Assembly: GCF_947179165.1 (NCBI RefSeq)
Contig: NC_077243.1
Location: 10,691,001 to 10,755,000 of the forward strand
Direction: 5' to 3'
Length of the DNA: 64,000 nt
Source of the DNA: Solanum dulcamara
Taxonomy: Eukaryota > Streptophyta > Magnoliopsida > Solanales > Solanaceae
The notes under the pieces are model-generated. The model was given only the letters and a program-made list of their open reading frames with translations. It did no database searches and was not told the DNA's origin. Shown in pieces: positions 53,990 to 64,000 of the stretch. The translations under genes were made by a program, and so were the position numbers. Position 1 is the first letter of the stretch, and the number at the start of each line of letters is the position of its first letter.

Positions 53990-54875
53990 GTCTAGTTATG
54001 TGTCTTTTTGTTAGTTTTCGAAATTATATTTTGTACCATATTTACTTCGGTAAATACATGTATTTGGCGCACTTAGATTCATCTAACTAGATATGTGTGT
54101 GCCAAATTAGGTGTAATTTATTCCAAGTACACCATATTCAAGCGTGATTTGTATGTATCTGAATACACTGACTTTCTGACTCATATCTCTCCTCTCTCGC
54201 TAGCCTCTCTCCCTGTCTATCTATATATTCAAAATGTATCTGATATCAAAAATACATGTATCTAATATCTTTGATACATGTATCTGACTTAAAATTTGAA
54301 GAAGTGATGTACATGACTTGAAATCTAGATTGAGGCTATTAAGCAGTAAGACAATATATAATTACTTCAAACCGTAGAGTGGAATAGTATTTATGGTATG
54401 AATGTTGGCGTAATTAGGTAGTTTTTTCAACACAAATCCAATTAGTTCAGAACCTAATTACGTGTCTTCACTTTTATTTTCGAAATTACCTTCGCATTTA
54501 CTTTGCCAGATACATGTATCTATCGCACTTAGATATATGTATCTCATATACATACTAGTCAAATTAGGTATAGTTTGTTCCAAATACATTATATTCAAGA
54601 GTGATTCACTTTTATTTGAAATATGTTGACCCTCTCTCTCGCATCTATCCTCTTTCGCTCACCTCTCTCTCTCTCTCTCTCTCTATGTATGTGTATTTTA
54701 GAATGTATTTGGTATCAATGATACATGTATTTAGTATATTTGATACATGTATTTGACTTAAAAACCGAAAAAGTGGTGTATTTGACTTGAAATCTGGTAC
54801 AAAATTATTAATTAGTGACACAATATGCATTTTGCATTAAAATTTATGGTAGAAATGTTTGTGTAATTTAATAGT
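53990..54875. repeat. Two diverged direct repeats, about 460 bp apart
   Basis: 53990-54430 and 54450-54875 share ordered blocks: TTACGTGTCTT/TTATGTGTCTT, TTTTCGAAATTA, ATACATGTAT, GCACTTAGAT, TCTCTCTC-rich tracts and GATACATGTATTT. An old tandem duplication with no coding sequence; it includes a (TC)n tract at 54666-54683. Confidence 0.7.
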
Positions 54876-55027
54876 TTTTCCTTCAATAAAGGATACTGGG
54901 TTATTCGCATGAATGTCCCTAATTTGGGAACCTTAAGTAATAATAGTGCGAAAAAAAACACTTTTTTATAATTTTTTTTTAAAAAACACAAAAAAATTCG
55001 CTAGCCATAAGTTATGCATTATAAGAC

Positions 55028-56139
55028 GGGTGAAAATAATTTTCACCCAGACTTTGTTTTTAAAATCAAACTCCCCCCTTAATTTTGAACAATAATCAAA
55101 CTCCCCCCTTTATCCATGCATTGTCCATTTTACCCTTGTTATATCACATTTATTTAATATATATTTATATTATATATAGTTTACTTTTTATCATAGATAT
55201 TTATAACTTTTTCTTTAAGTACTTTAACATTATAAGTAAAATAATATTTTAAAGAATTTATCACAAAATTTAATATTATTCTTATGACCATTATTTCAAT
55301 ATAACATGCATTAAGTGTGTGTATATGTATGTATACGTATATTTTTTCTTTTCTCCATCATTTTACTTCATGCGTTTCATATTACTTGACTCTTCTTGAT
55401 ATATATGACACCTCTTAAAAAATTAATTAGAGGTGTATTTTACTAAACTAACATGTTTGAAAGCTTAAATTTGACTATTACTACTTTATGCAGTTATTTA
55501 ATTTTAAGGGTAGACATAAAAAGATATTAAAAATTTCTTAAATTTCATAAATTGGACAAGTAAATTAAAACAATTATTTTTAGAATGAGAGACAAGTAAT
55601 ATAAATGGCGGTGGTTATTCTCTTCTATATAAATAAACAAGTTTGTTTGACATTGATGGAGTATTACATAAATTATAATCTAAAATAATTTAAAATCTAA
55701 ATAATACAATCTTTAAATTTTTTCCTTAATTAAATTAATTATTTGTATTTCCTACATTGAAATATATTTGTATAGTTATTATTCTCTGCTATTTTCACTT
55801 CTATAAATAAATATTAGAGTTTTGATTATTATTATTAAACTAATTTTCTCATTATGCTAATTTACTTCATTATAGAACGTCATTAACTTATTTACTTAAT
55901 TAGTATTTTTCACTTTTTTCCAAAAAATAATGTTTATGCTTTTATGAAAAGTTTGTTACATTAAATAAAAAAAATGAAAATATCATGATTTCTAAAGAAG
56001 TAAAAAAAATTGATAAAGAAAGGTATAATAGGCATTTTAAAAATTTAATTAGGGGAAAGGGGAGAGTTTGATTATTGTTCAAAGTTGAGGGAGGAGTTTG
56101 ATTTTAAAAGCAAAGTTGAGGTGAAAATAATTTTCACCC
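55028..56139. mobile_element. Non-autonomous DNA transposon with long inverted ends (MULE-like)
   Basis: About 80 bp inverted ends: left GGGTGAAAATAATTTTCACC, AAAATCAAACTCCCCCC and AACAATAATCAAACTC; the right end carries the reverse complements. The flanks TTATAAGAC (55019-55027) and TAATAAAAC (56140-56148) are a plausible 9 bp target duplication with two changes. The 950 bp interior is AT-rich without a transposase. Confidence 0.78.
55350..55680. mobile_element. Possible Stowaway-like MITE nested in the long-TIR element
   Basis: TTCATGCGTTTCATATTACT and GAGACAAGTAATATAAATGG are weakly inverted and resemble common short TIR elements. Boundaries uncertain. Confidence 0.35.
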
Positions 56140-56311
56140 TAATAAAACATATGTTCAATTTTAGAACATTGTACCTTAAGAAATTTACACACGAACTTAT
56201 GTCTTTTACAGGCATAACATGTTCCTTGAATTTTTTTTTTGGACTTAAACATAACTTATGTCTTGGGGCATAAGTTTAGTAGTATGTACTTTTATTTTGG
56301 GGTGTAAATTT

Positions 56312-56533
56312 AGAGCCTGTTTGGATTGATTTATCAAACCTATTTTAAAGTTATTTTTAGCTTTTGAGAGTGTTTGACAAAGTTAACTTAAAATGACTTT
56401 AAAAAAGATAAAAATCAAAAGTAGGACTCTCCCTATTTATTTATTTTTAGTTTTTTGACTTAAAAGTCATTTAAGTTTAACTTTTTTTTATATATATAAA
56501 AGCTATTTTTTTCCGCCAATCCGAAAGGACTCT
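56312..56533. mobile_element. MITE with GTTTGGATTG-type inverted ends
   Basis: Left AGAGCCTGTTTGGATTG, right CAATCCGAAAGGACTCT, imperfect inverted repeats of 17 bp. AT-rich interior with AAGTCAAAA words. Confidence 0.65.
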
Positions 56534-57070
56534 TAGTAACATGAACTTGTGTCTTATAGTTATAGAAACATAACTTGTTAGCAATTCTTTTTTTAATAAT
56601 AAGAGTAAATATTTTATGTTGCGAATTAGATAGCACTGCATTTATGCCGCAGAATAAACAATTTTGCCAAACGAAAGTAAGTTATAATTAAGGATATTTC
56701 GAAGGATAAATTTTCATTAAATAATCAGTAGATGCCACACATGTCTGGTTGCCCACAAATTAAATCACAATCTATAATAAAGATCAAAGGTCTCAAATTT
56801 TTAGAGAAATGAAAGTTTTTTTTCTCTCTCTCTTTTCTTTAGTTTTTCTTTTACTTATCCAAAACAAGGGAAAAAGAGAGGCTATTTATTAATTGAACTA
56901 ACATGATCGTTAATGTTAATTTTATGATAGTCGCTAAATATCCTTTTTTTTTAAAATAATAATTAAAACTTTCATGTAATTTTAACTTTAAACTAGTAAT
57001 GGGCTTAACCACTCATGCTCGCCGTTTTTTTTCAATTGTATAAAAATCTCAACGCCAAAAAAACAAGCTA

Positions 57071-57269
57071 GAGGTCATTTGGATTGGCTTATAAGCTGTT
57101 TTTTTTTTTTGAGTGTTTAGCTGACCAACTTAAAGTTATTTCGTGCTTAAAATAAGCCCAATAAATAATTGGGTTTATTTGGATGGATTTATTTCAAGCA
57201 GTTTATAAGTTGAAAACAGTTTATAAGTAAAAAAAAAGTTAGTCTGCACCTACTTTTTATTTTTTTTTA
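57071..57269. mobile_element. MITE fragment cut by the duplication junction
   Basis: Starts GAGGTCATTTGGATTGGCTT and contains GTTTATAAGTAAAAAAAAAG and CACCTACTTTTTATT, as in related MITEs, but its right inverted end is missing because the duplicated block begins at 57270. Confidence 0.6.
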
Positions 57270-57746
57270 ACTTATATGTTATTGTTGTTGTATAATTTGT
57301 TATTCGTGCTTATAATTATTAGTTTTGCACTAAGCATATATACTTGTATTTTTCTCCATTCACGCCTTTTTTAATTAAAGCTCACGATTTACTTGCGCTT
57401 TGTGCTTAAATTCCCAAAAGACTTTTGCGCTTTTTGCTTTTGATTACACAAAATTTGCACTCGTCTCGTACATCCACACCCGAGTCTCAAGTAGTTAGTT
57501 GAAACTTAGATACAGATTACATAAAGGATTGGGAATCACAACTACAACAATAACCATAGTCAGTACCACAAATTCACATCTCCAGTGTGTTATTATACTT
57601 GTATTTTCTTGTTGTGTACCAATGGCGACTGAAGTAACTGAAAACCATGGATGAAATTATCCATTTAACAAAATATTCCACTAGTATAAACAAGAATCAA
57701 GACTACCGTTACACAATCCAAAAGCTGAAACGTTAAAAGAACAAAC

Positions 57747-60700
57747 CTTAAATAGTCAGTTGTTTTCTCAACAAGACCACGGCCAACAAAGTATCTCTCC
57801 TGGAAATATAATCAATATGTCAAACAAAATGAACGAAGCTAAGTGGGAAGAAAGTCTGATAATATATAGAAGAATACCTGATAGATCCACTTAAAAAATT
57901 GGAAAAAAGATTGATCAGACATTTCCGATAGCTTGTGACAGGCAGGTAGCTTCATCAGGAGCGCAAAAACTATTCGTATGCCAGCATAAACACCCAGAAC
58001 CAGGATATAAAGGCGGAAATAAAAAGGGTCTTTGTTTGTATCCCTCTCTTCTAAAAGTTTCCTGTATTGTGATTACATCAGATAGCAATCTTTGAAGAGA
58101 AAATACAAGAAGAAAAAATAACTCCTAGAGAAAAAAGACTTACAGATAGACATATATTACAAATGCTGAGCTCACACCGGTCCAGAAAAACCTGATAACA
58201 ATCCTTGATATAGCCATTCCTCTCGCAGTACTGTAGGCCCCAAACATGAGAAGCACATCCAACAAACCTAAAGAAGAAGCGAGATGACACAGTAAACAAG
58301 AATGAAAGCAGAAGAAAAGAAAAGACTAATAATACATAAGAGCAATAGCACAGCTGCCAACTTACTCTCTATGAAATTCATAACGGCAAATGTAGGGCCA
58401 ACACTGAGCAGTTTCTTGAAAGTGTCCAGATTGATTTTCTCATGGCTGAAGGCTATGATTGTTAATGCCTGAACATTAGAGGAAAAAGGCGATAAAACCC
58501 CTTTTATGTTTTAGATCAAACTTGGAGGATAAGCCAAAACAAAACAAAAAAACTTGGTTGATAAGCAGCATGAGAAAAACGAATATAACCTGGAACATGA
58601 CAACCAAAAAGATCCACAAACGATGAAAACTTCGGTACAAGTGAAGGAAAGTCCGATGCTCAACAAATGTGCTTTTTCCAGTCTGCCGGTTCAGAGGAAT
58701 AACAAAAGAGGACAAAATTAAAACTAAAGAAAAATGAGAACAGCATAGTACAGTTAATATTGAGGAAATGGGGATATATACTGGGGGAAAAACTAAAACA
58801 AACATAATGCAAGTCAAAATGATTAAAAGGCACAGTAAAAAACAAGCGAAGGAACAGCATGAGAAACATTAGTTAATCTCTTGGGACACGTGACAAATTA
58901 AAACCAGATTCCTCAAACCCAAATATTCATGCCTACAGAAAGCCCTTTTAGGAGTCATCCTAAACTTCACCAAATTCAGTCACGAGCCAAAAGCAGTCTT
59001 AACACAATCCACAATCATGAAATAGGATAGGAAGACCTTAAGAAACAACTTTCCTCACCATGAACAGAAAACAACAACAACAACCCAGTGAAATCCCACA
59101 ACGTGGGGTCTGGACCATGAACAGAAAACTAAATCAAAATTATTAGATATGTAACAAGTCTAGAGAATCAAATAGCATGTTTCAGTTTGTCATAAAAATC
59201 AACCCAAAGAGACATTCTATCATGTGAGACAGTTCATCGTGTGTTTATTATCTGATGACACAGTAATGTTCTCACGCTTCACATTCAAGTCATTAGTGAT
59301 ACAAATAGAAACCAATTCAAGACACAAAATGAAAAACTAGAAAATACACATAGAGACACAAAACAGAAGACTATGTCACGCTTCATCGGAAGGACATATG
59401 GAAAAAGTATTTCAACTCTAGATATTGTATATGTAGCATCTAACTAACCAACTCATAAGTCGAGACAAATTTTAGTACAGAGTAAACCAACCCTTTTGCC
59501 TTTCTTAGGAGGCTTCCGCAAGAATGAGGAATCCTTCTTAAAAGGCCAACCCAACTCAAAGCAAGCAGGTGACCTGGATAAGCATCAGTAACAAAGAATG
59601 AGATCCAATTCCATGGGGCTAAACTCATTTTGCACATTAAGAAGGAATGTACGGGCTAAATTCAAATTGCACATTAAGAAGGAATGTACCAGAAATATTC
59701 ATTAAAATCATCATAATTCCGCCACTTTGAGTGCGCAGCTTTCCCATTATTGTTTCTTGCAGCTTCCTGCAGATTAAAAAAAAACGTCAGAAAGAATAAA
59801 CATTGGTAAATAGGTTAAAGAAAAGTAAACAACTCCCAGAACAAGCACAAAATTTACTGAAATATTACAAGATATCAAGATAGCGTTCTAAAGATTTTAT
59901 GAAGAGTAAACACCATTGCAGAACATACTAACACATTCCTCTACCAACTTGCCAAAAAGATATCAAATGACACTACAAATATTTTAGAAGATGCACATTC
60001 AATACGCTGCACATACACAAAACCTACTGCTTGTAAAACATCACGCACTGCATAACAAGGATTCACCACACCCTTCTGAACAAGATTTTCAGCCATTACA
60101 GGAATGTAGCTACAATTGCCACTATCCACAAACCAAAATGGTTGACTATGCTAAAAGATAGACCACTGCGGTTACAATACAGTAATACAGAGCATCAGAT
60201 AATCCTTATTATGGTTGATATTGGATATGACGAGCAAGAGTCTTAAGTATGGGGAGTTGATGTTCGGTCTAAAATGCATATATTATGTTATTTTTTGCCT
60301 CGATTGCACCATAGGAGCACAGAACGAAGGGTACCAAACAAAAGTCAGAAATTAAAAGGTGAACATCATTCATTACCAAACAAAAGTCAGAAATTAAAAG
60401 GTGAACATCATGCATTTGCATTGAGATCCTTGAAGATATGGAAGCATACTTTTTTAAAAAAAAATAAACGAGGGAAATGGAAACATAATATGACAAGTAT
60501 CCACAATTGAATGCACAAGCATTTTCCTACCACAGGCTGGGGAACAAATTGGTTAAGCACGCATACTACCTTTCATAGCATAACTAAGCTATTCAAACTT
60601 CACCAAATTCTTTCAGTTTATAGCGCTCCAATTTTGATTTTGCAAGCACATTTTCAAGTAGTGTTCGATCGATTATGCATTAATCAATATTCGATTGATT

Positions 60701-60966
60701 GGAGCCAAGATCATCTCATCTTCATGGCGCACAATCAGATTTCTTATCAAGTATTATTCATAACTCAAACAGTAGTTGTAAGTACAGAAGTGAATTAAAG
60801 TTGGAGTAACGGGATAAAATGAGATAAAAGGGCTCACCGATACTATTGTATCATATATAGGACGAATAATTTGTTCCAGAAAAGACACAGACTGATTCGC
60901 GCCCACACAACTCGTGGCTGGACTGGCTTCTCCATGATCCAAAATAGCATCTAATTCTCTAGCCAT
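57747..60966 (-). pseudogene. Partial second copy of CALS10 (exons 10-17 only)
   Basis: Exact copies of exons 10 (60838-60966), 11 (59690-59766), 12 (59492-59573), 13 (58590-58682), 14 (58366-58468), 15 (58144-58267), 16 (57878-58061) and 17 (57747-57799), with intact frames and splice sites. It ends in intron 17 at 57270 without exons 18 and later, so it cannot make a full synthase as it stands. Exons 1-9 could exist beyond the window. A transcript starting there would run toward the promoter of the complete gene. If the assembly is wrong, this is not a separate locus. Confidence 0.85.
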
Positions 60967-62136
60967 CTGCATAATTCAAAATAACATGTGAACCCATCAA
61001 GATACATATTCAAATATTTCTGTGGCCCCAATTTGGAGTCCACATGTTATGCAAACGGAGAGATAACTAGTGCTGGAGGCTACTTCGCGAAAAGAAAAAG
61101 AACACTATAACATCCTTATAATAATCTCATCTTAACATTTATCTTAAAATAATTTCAAACTGACACCACAATGACAAAAGCAGAAAAGGTCGGTAATACT
61201 TTAGAGTCTGCATAAACTATCCAACAACGACTAAGCACCAATTATCATGCACTCAACAACATATTTCCACTCATGTTCTCCAAAACTGTCCATTAGGACA
61301 CGAGAAAAACTGGACTCATGACAGATTCACAGTCACTCAATCCAGTTCACTATGAGTACAAATGCTATGACCTTATGACAAGTTGGCAACATAAGTACGA
61401 CGGCAAGTACTATTGAGTGGAAGGAGCATATAAACACTTCGGCTATGTGAAGCATGTGATCATGTATATGGCACATAGAAAATGAAGACACATGTGTTGC
61501 CCAATCAATAAGTGCAAACAAGTTGAATGGGCTTGCAAAATATATGAGCAACATCTCAATGTATTTGCCACTTTGTTATCAAAAAATCCAAGGAATTCTT
61601 TTTCTTAGCATATTTTGATGAATGCAATCAAATAGAACACTCAGAGGCACAGATTTTAATTCAAAAATGTGATAAAAGATCTTCGGCATTCAGAAGAATT
61701 ACTATCCCAGTGCGAAGAGAGGCAGGCCAACCAACTAAGAGAAGCAGTCTCACTTATGGGAAGTAGAAACAGAGCCAAGAGGTTTTCAAGGAATACACTC
61801 CAAGATAGAAGGATATCAGTTGACTTCCAAATAAACAAAAGCTGCGTAAGTTAATTGGAGAAAATGAGAACATATCTTCTTTTCGAAGGAGAGGAGGGAG
61901 AGAACCAAGAAAGAGGAATTAGAAGCCTCGGGAGAAAAAACATTAGCCAGATATTATCAACAAGAACACAAGAAAACAAACAGAGAAAGGAAGAGAAATC
62001 CCCAGTCAACTGCCTTAAAGATTACTGAGCATATAGTAGGTGGTGATTTAGACACTTCAAACTAGAAGAAGTGCAACAGTACAACACAGTTGGAATGGAC
62101 ATCCTATAAGACTGAAGTGGTTAAATAAAGGACAGA

Positions 62137-64000
62137 TCACAGCGTCATCTTTTTGACTGTCATGAATGCCATGATTGCAAATGAAGCTGTGGACTCAAGA
62201 AACAAACAAAAGAAACCTGGTGTACTCTGTAAGCTGGATATAGAAAAGGCATATGATCATGTTAACTGGAAGTACTTAATAAAGATGCTGGAAATGATGG
62301 GTTTTGGGCAGAAGTGGCTGAATTGGGTAAAATTTTGTATCTCAAAAGTTAGCTTCTCAACCTTATCAATGGCAATCCTGCATGATTCTTTCAAACTCAG
62401 AGAGGACTCAGACAAGGTGACCCCTTGTCCCCCTTTCTGTTCCTGATCACTGGAGGGCTTAAACAACATGATAAAGACAGCTAACTTGAGAGGGTGGTTA
62501 AGGGGCTTTGATTTGGCAAGCGAAGGCACTGAGAGATTAGAAGTTACACACTTGCAATATGCAGATGACACCCTAATATTTTGTGATGCTGAGGAGGAAC
62601 AACTAAAGTAGCTAAGGGCGATTCTAGTTCTGTTTGAAGGTGTATCTGGGCTACATATCAACTGGAGAAAGAGTGTGATGTATCCTATTAATGAGGTGAG
62701 CAACATGAGTTGGTTAGCTTCAATCCTGGGTGGTGAAATAGGAGCATTACCAACTACTTATTTGGGAATGCCCTTGGGAGCCAATTCTAAGTCCATAGAA
62801 ATCTGGAACAGTGTGACTGAGAAGTGTGAGAAGAGACTAGCCAAGTGGAAGACTCAGTACTTATCCATGGGGGGTAGACTGACCCTTATCAACTCAGTAC
62901 TTGATGCTTTACCAACCTATATGATGTCCCTTTTCCCTATTCCAGCAGGGGTCATTAAAAGGTTGGATAGCATCAGGAGGAATTTCTTGTGGCAGGGTAA
63001 CAAGGAGAAGAAAAATTTTCACTTGGTAAAATGGAAGGAAGTGAGGACTGATAAGAGGAATGGAGGGATGGGGATAAAGAATCTACAACTTCAAAGCAAG
63101 GCCCTAAGCATGAAGTTGTTATGGAAGTACACAAACAATAATCAGATGCTATGGAGGAAGGTGATTGGAGCCAAATATGAGGAAGAGGACAACTTTACAA
63201 CTAAAGAAGTGAACACTCCTTATGGGGTAAGGCTCTGGAGATCAATCAGGAGTCTGTGGAATGAAGTTAAAAGCAACTCAAAAATAAAAGTTATGGATGG
63301 AAGGAAGACCAAATTTTGGAAGGATAACTGGCATGAGAAAGGGAACATGGAAATACTTTTCCCAGACATTTACAACATGGTTTTGTTCCAACAAAGCACC
63401 ATAGCAGAGCTATGGTCCCCACAGGGTTGGAATTTCAATTTCAGGAGACATCTGAATGACTGGGAGATCATGAGAGTGACTGAATTTTTCAACACAGTGG
63501 ACACTTTCAATGGAGTGCAGACAGGTGAGGATGTTCTGTGGTGGACAGGAGATGACAGGGGAATTTTCAAAGTCAACAAAGCTTATAAGATGATGGATCA
63601 AACAAACCAGTAGGGTACAAAATGGCCCTGGAAACAAATATGGAAGAGTAGGATACCTCATTAAGTTTCATGCTTTGTCTGGTTAATGGCTAAGGAAGCA
63701 GTCCTTACAAAGGACAATGTCATGAAAAGGAGGATAACCTTGTGCTCCAGGTGTTTCCTATGTGGTGAAACAGCTGAGACAGTTGAGACATCTATTTTTA
63801 CATTGCCAATACACCCAACAATTATGGAGAATATTTCTCAGCATTAAAGGCATTTCCTGGACCATGCCTAGGAAAGTGACTGAGGCCTTAATGAGCTGGG
63901 AGGAAGAAGGGGTCCATGCAAAGGACAGACATAGATGGAGAATTATACCTAGTGCTATATGGTGGGCTATCTGGAAAGAGAGGAATTCAAGATGTTTTGA
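62137..64000 (+). mobile_element. Second copy of the intron-9 L1 LINE (runs off right edge)
   Basis: Identical to 36275-38138 as far as I compared, including YADD at 62558-62569, the stop at 62610 and the 312-codon frame at 62675-63613. It was copied as part of the large duplication, not by separate retrotransposition, since the flanks are copied too. Confidence 0.88.

Larger units (their letters stand above)
57270..64000. repeat. Right copy of the 6.7 kb duplication, upstream of the gene
   Basis: Same orientation as the left copy and starting 5.6 kb upstream of the gene's ATG. The boundary is sharp: bases up to 57269 belong to a MITE-like AT-rich sequence, and from 57270 every base follows 31408 onward. 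It continues past the window end. Near-absence of differences, even in introns and a dead L1, means a very recent event or an assembly error. Confidence 0.96.

Noticed and set aside
1..64000. CRISPR array, tRNA gene, bacterial operon features
   Set aside because: No regularly spaced direct repeats with unique spacers, no convincing tRNA cloverleaf, and the sequence is eukaryotic with introns.

Overview
The window is plant nuclear DNA, most likely from a solanaceous species. This rests on a long plant callose synthase gene with many small exons and canonical splice sites, and on a repeat load typical of nightshade genomes: RTE LINEs ending in (TTG)n, plant L1 LINEs with a zf-RVT tail, a Copia LTR element, an Au-like SINE, and hAT-, MULE- and Tourist-type MITEs. 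The species cannot be fixed from the sequence alone.

One gene dominates. On the minus strand, from the ATG at 51698 to the left edge, I could assemble 32 exons of a callose synthase of the CALS10/GSL8 type. All phases match and the frame stays open for about 1107 codons. This is the N-terminal half to 60 percent of a protein normally about 1900 residues long: Vta1-like region, FKS1 domain 1, the N-terminal membrane cluster and the start of the cytosolic loop. The last exon runs off the window at base 1. Coding sequence is only about 3.3 kb of 51.7 kb; the rest is intron swollen by transposons.

Layout. Bases 26-5013 (intron 31) hold L1 fragments, MITEs and a small composite insert of plastid-like DNA (a psaJ-like piece and an antisense 16S rRNA piece). 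Exons 24-31 lie between 5014 and 8741. Bases 8742-17695 (intron 23) hold L1 pieces, a fragment of hAT transposase with a BED finger, and a nearly full-length decayed L1. Exons 21-23 follow. Bases 18258-26456 (intron 20) hold a Copia element broken by a hAT-type MITE, then an RTE LINE. Exons 18-20 follow. Bases 27536-31884 (intron 17) are a nest of RTE, L1, MULE-type and hAT-type elements. Exons 10-17 lie at 31885-35104, intron 9 carries an L1, exons 2-9 lie at 38976-45757, and intron 1 carries another L1 that has lost its 3' end. Upstream of the ATG (51699-57269) is AT-rich DNA with a SINE, a long-TIR element and other MITEs.

The most striking feature is a virtually perfect direct copy of 31408-38138 (exons 10-17, part of intron 9 and its L1) at 57270-64000, offset exactly 25862 bp, about 5.6 kb upstream of the gene's start codon and in the same orientation. 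It is either a very young partial gene duplication or an assembly error. No tRNA gene, CRISPR array or second independent protein-coding host gene was found.
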